Source of the DNA: Olivibacter sp. SDN3
Lineage (GTDB): Bacteria; Bacteroidota; Bacteroidia; Sphingobacteriales; Sphingobacteriaceae
Length of the DNA stretch: 64,000 bases
Assembly: GCF_014334135.1 (NCBI RefSeq)
Contig: NZ_CP060497.1
Location: 992,001-1,056,000, forward strand
Direction of reading: 5' to 3'
Under the pieces are notes generated by a model, which had not been told where the DNA came from, made no database searches, and saw only the letters and a list, made by a program, of their open reading frames with translations. Positions 56,400 through 64,000 of the stretch are shown here, piece by piece. Made by a program: the position numbers and the translations under genes. Position 1 is the stretch's first letter, and each line of letters starts with the position of its first letter.

Positions 56400-57059
56400 C
56401 TAATTTTTCAGTTTTGCTTTAAAAACTTTCTTAAACTTCTCCATTTTTGGTGCTATTACAAACTGGCAGTATCCTTGATCAGGATTAAGTCTATAATAAT
56501 TTTGATGATAGTCTTCTGCTATATAAAACGGACCATATGGTTTAACAGCTGTTACTATGGGCTTGGCATAAACTTTTTCTTCATTTAGGCGTTTTATATA
56601 AAAGTCTATTTTATCTTTCTGTTCCTGATTGTGATAAAAAATAGCCGACCGATACTGTGTTCCGATGTCATTCCCTTGCCTATTCAATTGTGTTGGATCA
56701 TGTGCCACAAAAAAAGCTTCAAGAAGTTCGTCATAAGTAATCTTTTCTGGATTATACAAGATATTGACAGCCTCGGCATGTCCCGTGTTCCCACCGGTTA
56801 CCTGCTTATAGGTTGGGTTTTTCAAATGACCTCCTGTATATCCGGAAATTACTGTATCTACCCCCTCAAGCTCTTGAAATTGTGCTTCTACACACCAAAA
56901 ACAACCAGCCGCGAAAGTAGCTGTATCACCCCGTTGACTTCCCGATCCTGGTAAAACCTGCCGCTCCGAATGGACAGATGGTTTTTCATTACGCCCATTA
57001 GCGCATGCAAGGCATGCAATAATAACGACAGACCATAGGATTAAAGTTTTGCCTTGCAT
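56400..57059 (-). CDS. msrA: Peptide-methionine (S)-S-oxide reductase, probable lipoprotein
   Basis: A 219-residue MsrA. The active site is GCFWC with Cys53 (nucleophile) and Cys56. GYTGGHLKNPTYKQV and the segment YHQNYYRLNPDQGYC are family motifs. The N-terminal hydrophobic stretch ends at cysteines (Cys16 or Cys19), so the protein is probably exported and lipid-anchored. It repairs oxidised methionine in envelope proteins. Confidence 0.92.
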   Translation of the reverse strand: MQGKTLILWSVVIIACLACANGRNEKPSVHSERQVLPGSGSQRGDTATFAAGCFWCVEAQFQELEGVDTVISGYTGGHLKNPTYKQVTGGNTGHAEAVNILYNPEKITYDELLEAFFVAHDPTQLNRQGNDIGTQYRSAIFYHNQEQKDKIDFYIKRLNEEKVYAKPIVTAVKPYGPFYIAEDYHQNYYRLNPDQGYCQFVIAPKMEKFKKVFKAKLKN

Positions 57060-57100
57060 GATTTTACAATCTAAATAAATTTATACCACAAAAAACACAT

Positions 57101-58099
57101 CTAATCTATTCGAATAACAATTTTACCAAATTGATCGGCGTTATCCATTTTTCTGATAGCCTCTTCTGCATGGGCCAACGGATGGATGGAATCGATTAAG
57201 GGCTTTATCTGATGTTTATTTACAAATGTCATCATTTGATTAAAGTCTTTTGGAGAGCCCATAGTACTTCCCAATATACTTAACTGTTTCCAAAAAATCT
57301 TCCTTGCATTGAGCTCCGGCAAGTCTCCAGAGGCAGTTCCTCCGAAAAACACAATTCTTCCTCCAGGCTTCGCTAAATCTATATGGTGGGCAAAGCCTGT
57401 GCCTAAAGAGCTGTCAATAATTACATCAAACCCTCCGTCGGGCTTTATTTTTTCTGGCCAATTTTTGTCCGTATACAATACACCCGCTTTTGCTCCAACA
57501 TCTATCGCCTTTTTTATTTTTTGCCTTTTTCCAGAAGTTACGTAAACCTCTGCATCGGCGTGTATTGCCCATTGCAAAACAAAAGTGGCAACACCACCTC
57601 CCACGCCTGTTATTAAGATCTTTTCGCCTTTCTGTAAATTTGCCTTAGAAAAAACAGCTCGCCAAGCCGTTAAGCCCGCTAAGGGAAAAGCTGCCGCCTC
57701 CTCTACAGTCAAATGTGCCGGGACAGGATAAAGGTTCTGCACTGGTATTTTAACATATTCAGCGAAAGTTCCGTTTTGTGGAAGCCCCAAAATATTGAAA
57801 TCGGTTCCCTGAACAGCCTCATTATCGCCCCAATTGATAGCAGGATTAATCATCACCTCTTTTCCTATCCACTCCCCTTCAGATTCGCTCCCTACCTCTT
57901 CCACATCGCCCGCACCATCCGAACCTAAAATTATCGGAAACCTTAAACCTGCGTACTGCCCTTTCTGTATCCAAAAATCTCTTCGGTTTAATGCCGCGGC
58001 CTTTATTCTAACCAATGCTTCATTTGCTTTTAACTGTGGTTTATCCACATATTTTACTGTTAATGGTAAATTAATTCCATCTAACACAATCGCTTTCAT
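57101..58099 (-). CDS. Zinc-independent MDR-family oxidoreductase (quinone reductase-like)
   Basis: A 332-residue medium-chain dehydrogenase/reductase. The GroES-like N-terminal domain has ALNRRDFWIQKGQY and GSDGAGDVEEVG; the nucleotide motif is ITGVGGGVATFVLQWA. The structural-zinc cysteines of alcohol dehydrogenases are absent, so a quinone or enone reductase is likely. Substrate unknown. msrA lies 41 bp downstream on the same strand, hinting at a shared oxidative-stress role. Confidence 0.85.
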   Translation of the reverse strand: MKAIVLDGINLPLTVKYVDKPQLKANEALVRIKAAALNRRDFWIQKGQYAGLRFPIILGSDGAGDVEEVGSESEGEWIGKEVMINPAINWGDNEAVQGTDFNILGLPQNGTFAEYVKIPVQNLYPVPAHLTVEEAAAFPLAGLTAWRAVFSKANLQKGEKILITGVGGGVATFVLQWAIHADAEVYVTSGKRQKIKKAIDVGAKAGVLYTDKNWPEKIKPDGGFDVIIDSSLGTGFAHHIDLAKPGGRIVFFGGTASGDLPELNARKIFWKQLSILGSTMGSPKDFNQMMTFVNKHQIKPLIDSIHPLAHAEEAIRKMDNADQFGKIVIRID

Positions 58100-58280
58100 C
58101 TGTAAATAATTTTTTGTAAATATTCATCTTAAAAGCACTCATGAACCGCTCTGCGGCTTTTAATCCATCGGCATAGGCCTCCTACCATTTTCAAAATTTA
58201 TATCCCAAAATGTGACAAATGAAATATACAAATGGACGGTCCTTAGCGCTATTTTTGCACTCATCAAAGAGCATGATATA

Positions 58281-58316
58281 AAAACGGCAGTGTTAGCCAA
58301 CGCAAACACTGCCTTT
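58281..58316 (-). terminator. Terminator after sodA
   Basis: GGCAGTGTT (58286-58294) and AACACTGCC (58305-58313) pair perfectly; on the minus strand the stem runs into GTTTT. Confidence 0.7.
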
Positions 58317-58345
58317 AATAAATCTTTTAAATGGTTGTGAGAGGC

Positions 58346-58957
58346 CTATTTTTTTGCTTCAGCATAGCGCTCACCGACTGATTTCCAGCATATAACGTTG
58401 AAAATCTCTTCTAAATAAGATGGGCGCTTATTTTGATATTTCAAATAATAAGCATGCTCCCAAACATCTATCCCAAGAATAGGTGTACCTTTAATTTCAG
58501 CAATATCCATTAAGGGGCTATCTTGGTTAGGTGTTGAAGTTACTTGCAATTTTCCTGCACTATCAACAACTAGCCAAGCCCATCCGGACCCGAAACGGGT
58601 AGCACCGGCTTCTTGTAATTTCTTTTTCAGTTCTCCAAACGAGCCGAATGTCTCATCAATAGCTGAAGCAAGGGCTCCACTTGGTGTTGTTTCCGCGTCA
58701 GGGGACAAAATAGTCCAAAATAATGAATGGTTATAATGCCCTCCTCCATTGTTACGTACCGCTGCTGGATACTTTGAGATATTTTTTATGATATCTTCAA
58801 TAGAAAGCGATTCAGCATCTGTACCAGAAACCGCATCATTTAATTTATCCACATATGTCTGATGGTGTTTGCCATGATGGATTTCCATTGTTTCTTTGTC
58901 GATATGAGGTTCTAATGCATCTGATGCGTAAGGTAACGCAGGAAGTGAAAATGCCAT
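58346..58957 (-). CDS. sodA: Superoxide dismutase (Mn/Fe family)
   Basis: A 203-residue SOD without signal peptide. Metal ligands: His27, His77 ([10 protein letters not shown]), Asp164 and His168 (DVWEHAYY). GGGHYNH and NQDSPL suit the Mn type better than Fe, though cambialistic enzymes occur in this phylum. Removes superoxide in the cytoplasm. A symmetric AT-rich dyad overlaps its promoter. Confidence 0.95.
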   Translation of the reverse strand: MAFSLPALPYASDALEPHIDKETMEIHHGKHHQTYVDKLNDAVSGTDAESLSIEDIIKNISKYPAAVRNNGGGHYNHSLFWTILSPDAETTPSGALASAIDETFGSFGELKKKLQEAGATRFGSGWAWLVVDSAGKLQVTSTPNQDSPLMDIAEIKGTPILGIDVWEHAYYLKYQNKRPSYLEEIFNVICWKSVGERYAEAKK

Positions 58958-58985
58958 AATTTTATGTTTTTTTATTTTCTGATTT

Positions 58986-59004
58986 GTTATATTACAAATA
59001 TAAC
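58986..59004 (-). promoter_or_regulatory. sodA -7 box within a dyad
   Basis: TATATTTG (59002-58995, minus strand) fully matches TAnnTTTG. It is embedded in the perfect dyad GTTATATT (58986-58993)-ACA-AATATAAC (58997-59004), a likely operator. The -33 box is weak. Confidence 0.5.
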
Positions 59005-59085
59005 GATATAGTTCTTTAAATTGTTCTTTACAATTTCAGTTTTTATTGGGAGATGAAATACGAATGACATTCCCTTAACAAGTAC

Positions 59086-59568
59086 TTACCTTTTTAATTC
59101 AAAAAATTTTCTCATTAAAGAACTACATGCTGTATCTAGAACACCTTTGATAATGGTAGTTTTAGGATGTATGATATTTTCGGAAATGGACGTGTAGCCT
59201 CTTTTATCATCTTTTGCGCCAAAAACAATCCGTTGTACCTGCGCCCAATACGACGCACCGGCACACATTACACAAGGCTCAACAGTGACATATAATGTAC
59301 AATCTTTCAGATACTTTCCACCAATATAGTTAGCTGCCGCCGTAAGCGCTTGCATTTCTGCATGGGCCGTTACATCATTTAAAGTTTCCGTAAGGTTATG
59401 TCCCCTTGCAATAATATTTCCGCCATGAACAACTATAGCTCCTATAGGAATTTCATCGGCATCAAAAGCTTTTTGCGCTTCTTTTAACGCTTCTTTCATA
59501 AAAAACTCATCTGATATCGTATCAGCGGTATCTTCAAAATTAATGTACTTCATATTTTTTATTAACAT
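59086..59568 (-). CDS. tadA: tRNA-specific adenosine deaminase / nucleoside deaminase
   Basis: A 160-residue zinc deaminase. Zinc and catalytic residues: His69 and Glu71 (AHAEMQ), Cys99 and Cys102 (PCVMCAGA). TadA converts A34 of tRNA-Arg(ACG) to inosine; the RIVFGAKDDKRG segment supports TadA over a guanine deaminase. The ATG at 59553 (MKYINFEDT) is an equally good start. It lies 26 bp after csaA. Confidence 0.85.
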   Translation of the reverse strand: MLIKNMKYINFEDTADTISDEFFMKEALKEAQKAFDADEIPIGAIVVHGGNIIARGHNLTETLNDVTAHAEMQALTAAANYIGGKYLKDCTLYVTVEPCVMCAGASYWAQVQRIVFGAKDDKRGYTSISENIIHPKTTIIKGVLDTACSSLMRKFFELKR

Positions 59569-59594
59569 GTATTTGGCATGCCCGGAATACCTAA

Positions 59595-59936
59595 TTATAT
59601 CAACTTTGCCCCATTGGGAACAGTGCTAGCAACTGTACTCAAAACAATATCTCCATGCTCGTCAGCAAATCCTGTAACTAGACATTCGGAAAAAAAATTA
59701 GCTATTTGTTTTTTTGGAAAATTGACTATTCCTATAATTTGCTTTCCAACGAGATCCTCTTTCGTATAATGCCTAGTAATCTGCGCGCTACTTTTAAGCA
59801 CGCCAATTGCCGGGCCAAAATCTATACTTAGTTTATAAGCTGGTTTACGTGCTTCAGGAAAATCCTGCACTTCTAATATCGTACCGACACGAAGGTCTAC
59901 TTTTTCAAAATCGTTCCAGTTTATCTCTTGTTGCAT
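59595..59936 (-). CDS. csaA: CsaA-like tRNA-binding OB-fold protein
   Basis: A 113-residue protein made of one EMAP/Myf tRNA-binding domain: EKVDLRVGTILEV at the start and VNFPKKQIANFFSECLVTG near the end. CsaA has been described as an export-related chaperone in Bacillus; a tRNA-binding role is possible too. Immediately upstream of tadA. Confidence 0.9.
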   Translation of the reverse strand: MQQEINWNDFEKVDLRVGTILEVQDFPEARKPAYKLSIDFGPAIGVLKSSAQITRHYTKEDLVGKQIIGIVNFPKKQIANFFSECLVTGFADEHGDIVLSTVASTVPNGAKLI

Positions 59937-59963
59937 GAGCTAAAACTAGTAAAAACTTAGGGA

Positions 59964-59985
59964 AAATACACTTTTTTACAAGTGT
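59964..59985 (-). terminator. Possible terminator after the MacB-like permease
   Basis: ACACTT (59968-59973) and AAGTGT (59980-59985) pair; on the minus strand ATTTT follows. A short, weak stem. Confidence 0.4.
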
Positions 59986-60092
59986 TAGTTTTTTGTTCAA
60001 GCTATTCTCGCCGGTATTTGAACTAAATGCAAAAGGCATGTGCCATCTGCCAAAAAAGCAAGCATGAAATTATTTTATAAAGGAAGTATTAT

Positions 60093-61358
60093 CTATTCAT
60101 AGCGGAGCGCTTCTATCGGATCCAATCTAGAAGCTTTTGAGGCCGGGTAAAAACCAGAAAGTATTCCCACTAAAATACATACCGTTATTCCCAAAACCAT
60201 CCATAGCCAAGGTATTATGAAGCTCGTCCCCAACGCCATTGCTACCAAGTTACCTATTAGAATACCAAGAAAAATCCCCCCAAGTCCCCCGATAAGACAT
60301 ATAACAATGGCTTCTGTTAAAAACTGGATCCGTATTACGCTTGGTGTTGCTCCAATCGCTTTGCGAACGCCTATTTCACGGGTACGTTCAGTAACCGATA
60401 CCAACATAATATTCATTAAACCAATGGAAGCGCCGATCAATGTAATAATCCCAATGACAAATGCTCCCAACGCCACATAGGTCAAACTGCTTACTAATAT
60501 TTGCGCCACAGCATCACTCTTTGTAATCTCAAAGTTGTTTTCCTGCGTTACGCCTAAAGACCTAATTTTCCGAAACAATGCGGTTGCTTCGCCTATAGCC
60601 GATTCGATATGCTGTGCGTTGCTACTCATCACCGTAATGGTATAAGATGGCGTTTCTCCCTGGACCACTGCTCTTGCCCTATAAAGAGGGATAATACATG
60701 TTCTATCTGCACCCATACCCGCGCTTGACCCTTTGTCTTCCAGCACACCAATAATTAAATACCGAGCGTCTCCAATAGTTAGCATTTTATCTATTGGATC
60801 TCTTCCATTTTTGAAAAGACGTTTTTTTATTTCACTTCCTATAATTACGACGTTAGCTCCCGTCTCCAGCTCTCTCTGGGTGAAGTTCCTCCCGCTTTCC
60901 AGCTTATATCCTCCGGTTTGCAAATAATCGTCATCACCTCCCAAAACGGAAATATTAGGATTCGACTGTTCACTACCGTATTTAACTACTGCATAATTAG
61001 ACGCATATGCACTGATAGATACTGTAGCGGGATAGTCAAATCTTTCCCTGAAGGCCATAGCCTCACGATAAGTTATTTTCTGGAATACTTTAGGTCTGGT
61101 ACCACCACCCCCTATCTGCACATTGATGCCCCTGTTACGAATATTGAATGAGTTCGCTCCCATTGCTGAAAAAGAATCAGTCAAGGAATTCTGTATGGCG
61201 TCAATAGATGTTAAAATGCCCACTAGCGCCGTAATGCCTATCGCTATAATAAGTGCTGTTAAGAATGTTCGAAGCTTGTTACTGGAAATAGATTCTAATG
61301 AGAGTCTTATATTCTCCCGATAAGGCATTTTTACCGACATAGCAATCTCTGTTTGCAT
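60093..61358 (-). CDS. MacB-type ABC transporter permease
   Basis: A 421-residue protein with one N-terminal membrane helix, a periplasmic MacB-PCD domain (about 55-270) and three C-terminal helices. The FtsX/MacB motif [16 protein letters not shown] and the end [20 protein letters not shown] are characteristic. Such permeases couple ATP hydrolysis to periplasmic motion, for export of lipoproteins, peptides or drugs. No ATPase or membrane-fusion gene is adjacent. It lies 43 bp after the phosphoesterase gene. The ATG at 61340 ([13 protein letters not shown]) is a possible alternative start. Confidence 0.88.
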   Translation of the reverse strand: MQTEIAMSVKMPYRENIRLSLESISSNKLRTFLTALIIAIGITALVGILTSIDAIQNSLTDSFSAMGANSFNIRNRGINVQIGGGGTRPKVFQKITYREAMAFRERFDYPATVSISAYASNYAVVKYGSEQSNPNISVLGGDDDYLQTGGYKLESGRNFTQRELETGANVVIIGSEIKKRLFKNGRDPIDKMLTIGDARYLIIGVLEDKGSSAGMGADRTCIIPLYRARAVVQGETPSYTITVMSSNAQHIESAIGEATALFRKIRSLGVTQENNFEITKSDAVAQILVSSLTYVALGAFVIGIITLIGASIGLMNIMLVSVTERTREIGVRKAIGATPSVIRIQFLTEAIVICLIGGLGGIFLGILIGNLVAMALGTSFIIPWLWMVLGITVCILVGILSGFYPASKASRLDPIEALRYE

Positions 61359-61401
61359 TAAGACAACTGCAGAAAAGCTTTGTTACAAGAAGAATTTCTT
61401 T

Positions 61402-62673
61402 TTATGTGTGTTCAACAGGATCGTTCCCCGCTATAAGTTCAAAAATAGTGATTTCCGGAAGGATACCTACCCGTCCGGGATACCCCAAGAAACCATAACC
61501 TACATTCACATATAACTTTTGCTGGTTCTCTTGATACAGGCCCGCCCATTCTTTATAAACGTATTCCGCTGGGCTCCATTGATAATGCTCTCCCCGCACA
61601 CCAAATTGCATGCCATGTGTATGTCCTGCAAACATTACGTCAATATCCCTATTGTTCTCCAGTATCTGAGCTCTCCAATGTGATGGATCATGCGACAACA
61701 AAAGCTTAACAGGCAGATCTTCTGTCCCTTCTTTCGCCAGATCTATTCGACCATACTTTGGAAATCTGCCCGTTCCCCAGTTCTCTACACCTAAAACACC
61801 TATTTGCTCATTATCAACCTGAAGTTTTCGATGCTCGTTCAACAGCAATTCCCAGCCCATTAATCCATGTATTTCTTTTATCTGCTGCAGATTTTTACGC
61901 TTTTTTGGACTATCTTCTTTCCCATAAAAATAGTCTCCATAATCGTGATTACCCAATGTGGAAAAAACCCCCAACGGAGCGCTAACTTTCGAAAAAAGAT
62001 CCTGATAGTTTCGCATTTCCTCGGCTTTATTATTCACGAGATCACCCGTAAAAAAAACAACTTCAGGTTTTTCTGCCAAAAGCATGTCTATTCCCCCCAA
62101 TACCGCCTTTTTATTATAAAAGCTGCCAGAGTGAATATCTGATAATTGCCCGATTTTTATACCATGAAAGGCTTTCGGTAAGTTAGGTAGATACAGCTTT
62201 TGCCTTCTCACTTGATAATCGTAACCACCTACCGCAATTCCCCAACTTAGCGTTGCAAAGGGTACCGATGCTACAACAATTCCGGCACGCGTTATAAATT
62301 GCGATCTGCTAATAGTATTAGCGTCAAGCTCCTGCTGACGAACCTCCTTGCCCGGTTTCTTTATTACGCTTATAACTCTTCTACGGACCCAAACACTCCC
62401 CCTCCTAATTTCATCTATCAGCAATACAAGGACATAGACAGCCTTACTGGTGAAAGTAAGAAAAAATGCAACCAATATAACCGATCGTAACATTAACGGT
62501 ATATTCAAAAGAATGCTAGCAATAACGCCAAAAAACAAGGCTATATTGTAGGTCCACCACAACGATTTGAACAGCTTGCTCTTAACCCATTTTATGCTGC
62601 TTTTCTGTAGCGCATAATAAATATAAAAATCTATTAAAAGGAGTATAAAAACATTTAATAGAATAAGTCTCAT
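61402..62673 (-). CDS. Membrane-bound calcineurin-like metallophosphoesterase
   Basis: A 423-residue protein with about four N-terminal membrane helices (1-115) and then a metallophosphoesterase domain: GQLSDIHSG, FFTGDLVNN, TLGNHDYGD and MFAGHTHGMQFG give the metal ligands. It resembles the YkuE/YaeI group. The catalytic domain follows a further hydrophobic stretch (about 125-150), so it probably faces the periplasm. Substrate unknown. It lies 30 bp after hemH. Confidence 0.88.
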   Translation of the reverse strand: MRLILLNVFILLLIDFYIYYALQKSSIKWVKSKLFKSLWWTYNIALFFGVIASILLNIPLMLRSVILVAFFLTFTSKAVYVLVLLIDEIRRGSVWVRRRVISVIKKPGKEVRQQELDANTISRSQFITRAGIVVASVPFATLSWGIAVGGYDYQVRRQKLYLPNLPKAFHGIKIGQLSDIHSGSFYNKKAVLGGIDMLLAEKPEVVFFTGDLVNNKAEEMRNYQDLFSKVSAPLGVFSTLGNHDYGDYFYGKEDSPKKRKNLQQIKEIHGLMGWELLLNEHRKLQVDNEQIGVLGVENWGTGRFPKYGRIDLAKEGTEDLPVKLLLSHDPSHWRAQILENNRDIDVMFAGHTHGMQFGVRGEHYQWSPAEYVYKEWAGLYQENQQKLYVNVGYGFLGYPGRVGILPEITIFELIAGNDPVEHT

Positions 62674-62703
62674 AACACAAAAAAGAAATTACTTTCCCTC
62701 ATT

Positions 62704-63768
62704 TTATGGATATACTGCCTGCTTAGTTTGAGGATGTACAGTGGCATCATAAGCATATACCATTTGTTTAAGGGCTTCGATCCATTTAGGGTGATCATTT
62801 AGACTTGGAACAAGCTCTACATGCTCTCCACCCAACTTTTTAAATTCTTCGCCGTATTCAACAGTAACTTCATACAACGTTTCCAAGCAATCTGCGACAA
62901 ATGCCGGACATAAAACCAACAGTCTCTTTGTATTTTTTTTTGCCAAATCTTCTAGGACGTCACTGGTATAAGGTTGAATCCAAGGTTCTTTTCCAAGTCT
63001 TGACTGAAAACAAACGGTAAACTTTCCTTGATCCAAATTGAGCTTTGCAGCTATAAGTCTCGCTGTTTCATAACACTGTGCTACGTAACAAAATTTATTG
63101 GCTGAATTTATTTCGTATTTACATGTAGAAGCTTCACAACGGTGTTCACCAGAATTATTTATTTCTTTCATCTGCCTTTCAGGGAGGCCGTGGAAGCTAA
63201 AAAGCACGTGATCAAAAGAGGCTGGAGTTTTGCTTTCAGCATTTTCCGCAAAAGCCGCTATCATGAGATCATTATCATAGAATTGATTAACGATAGAAAT
63301 TCGTGGAAAGGTATGCCATTTTCGCATCAAGCCCATTGTTTTTTCAATGACAGAGCCAGTACTTGCGGATGCATACTGCGGAAACAGCGGAATAACTATA
63401 ATACTGTCCACCATAGCTGCCCTAAGTCTTTCCAAGGCATCCTCAATGGATGGTTTTTGATAGCGCATGGCCAGTTCTACCTGGTAATCATCTCCCAACT
63501 CTTCCTTTAACAAAGCTGTTTGTATCTCACTGATGTGTAAAAGAGGTGACCCAGTATCGGAATCCCAGATCTCACTATAAAGTTTAGCTGTCTTTGGACT
63601 ACGGAAGGGCACTATAGCTCCACGCACAAGCAAATTACGCTGAATAACCCCAACGTCAATCACCCTACCATCCATAAGAAACTCATCTAGATACCTTCTA
63701 ACATCCGAAACTTTCGGACTATCAGGAGTTCCTAAATTAATCAGCAATACGCCTTTTTTAGTTTTCAT
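62704..63768 (-). CDS. hemH: Ferrochelatase
   Basis: A 354-residue ferrochelatase that inserts iron into the porphyrin. Motifs: VLLINLGTPDSPKVSDVRRYL, IPLFPQYASASTGSV, the metal-site LFSFHGLPERQ (catalytic His) and SRLGKEPWIQPYT. A C-terminal 'CPAFVADCLETLYE' segment is usual for the family. With hemW elsewhere in the window it belongs to heme supply. Confidence 0.96.
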   Translation of the reverse strand: MKTKKGVLLINLGTPDSPKVSDVRRYLDEFLMDGRVIDVGVIQRNLLVRGAIVPFRSPKTAKLYSEIWDSDTGSPLLHISEIQTALLKEELGDDYQVELAMRYQKPSIEDALERLRAAMVDSIIVIPLFPQYASASTGSVIEKTMGLMRKWHTFPRISIVNQFYDNDLMIAAFAENAESKTPASFDHVLFSFHGLPERQMKEINNSGEHRCEASTCKYEINSANKFCYVAQCYETARLIAAKLNLDQGKFTVCFQSRLGKEPWIQPYTSDVLEDLAKKNTKRLLVLCPAFVADCLETLYEVTVEYGEEFKKLGGEHVELVPSLNDHPKWIEALKQMVYAYDATVHPQTKQAVYP

Positions 63769-63842
63769 TAATAACCAAATCTTTTAAAAATGTTCGATAC
63801 GCCGCATTCCACATATGTTTATAAAAAAAGCCATATCTCCTG

Positions 63843-63850
63843 CAAAGATA
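63843..63850 (-). promoter_or_regulatory. -7 box of a hemH promoter
   Basis: TATCTTTG on the minus strand, a full match; the -33 element is not clear. It lies about 75 nt before the hemH ATG, so hemH, the phosphoesterase and the permease may form one transcript. Confidence 0.5.
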
Positions 63851-63922
63851 AGCAATTGTACGTTGACTGATTTGAATCTTTAATAATGTGAGGTTTACAT
63901 GATACAACAACCTACTTCTTAT

Positions 63923-64000
63923 TCAGAACATTTCCAATGCGTCTTTCACTGCTTGCATCAACCACATAGGAGTGGACGTTGCCCCACAGATGCCAACCGT
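63923..64000 (-). CDS. ispH: 4-hydroxy-3-methylbut-2-enyl diphosphate reductase, last 25 codons (gene continues beyond right edge)
   Basis: The minus-strand frame at the edge reads TVGICGATSTPMWLMQAVKD and five more residues to a TGA at 63925-63923. GATSTPMWLM is the C-terminal signature of IspH (LytB), the last enzyme of the MEP isoprenoid route. Only the end is visible. Confidence 0.78.
   Translation of the reverse strand, partial: TVGICGATSTPMWLMQAVKDALEMF

Noticed and set aside
1-64000. A defence island, CRISPR array, prophage or biosynthetic cluster
   Set aside because: No repeats with regular spacers, integrases, nucleases or synthase genes were seen; the content is metabolic and housekeeping.

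Overview
The window reads as chromosomal DNA of a Bacteroidetes bacterium, most likely a member of the Sphingobacteriaceae (inference). Supporting signs are a SusC/SusD pair, an Oar-like TonB-dependent receptor, promoters of the Bacteroidetes TTG-N19..22-TAnnTTTG type, a Nudix-derived arabinose regulator, the transcarbamylase version of the N-acylated arginine pathway, and a separately encoded DsbD alpha domain. I saw no rRNA, tRNA, CRISPR array, prophage or insertion sequence.

Layout. 1-1282: N-terminal part of an Oar-like outer-membrane receptor, running off the left edge. 1400-6900: a three-gene, end-overlapping operon (DUF885 peptidase, APC amino-acid permease, S9 dipeptidyl peptidase) for using exogenous peptides; its promoter carries a perfect 24-bp palindrome. 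7194-18667 (minus): an arabinan utilisation locus with susC (frameshifted), susD, two GH51 and two GH43 enzymes and an aldose 1-epimerase. 19046-25656 (plus): Nudix-type araR, then araB, araD, araA and a sodium/sugar symporter. Three copies of a dyad AAATGT-N7-ACATTT (one imperfect) lie before susC, before the GH51 genes and before araB, and probably join both arms into one AraR regulon. Polymer is cut outside and in the periplasm, and arabinose is imported and converted to xylulose-5-phosphate.

25731-35575 (plus): an almost complete arginine operon (GNAT acyltransferase, argG, argC, argD, argF', argB, proC, argE, argH). It starts with a strong promoter and a leader of about 300 nt that contains a 45-codon open frame with four arginine codons in its last ten codons, overlapping mutually exclusive RNA stems. 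A second short frame with two arginine codons and a terminator-like hairpin precedes argD. I consider these candidate arginine-sensing leader peptides the most interesting feature of the window. The transcarbamylase has Val at position 90, where the N-succinyl- and N-acetylornithine enzymes are known to differ.

35659-48398: housekeeping and envelope genes (pyrH, an APC permease, an exported methyltransferase-like protein, hemW, an SDR, waaA, UDP-xylose synthase, galE, rfbB, a conserved unknown, rhomboid, a radical SAM protein). 48529-58957: LUD protein, ftsH, rsfS, birA, the split DsbD system, pfkA, msrA, a quinone-reductase-like enzyme, and sodA. 59086-64000 (minus): tadA, csaA, a MacB-like permease, a metallophosphoesterase, hemH and the last 25 codons of ispH. 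All assignments come from reading motifs and gene order; no searches were run.
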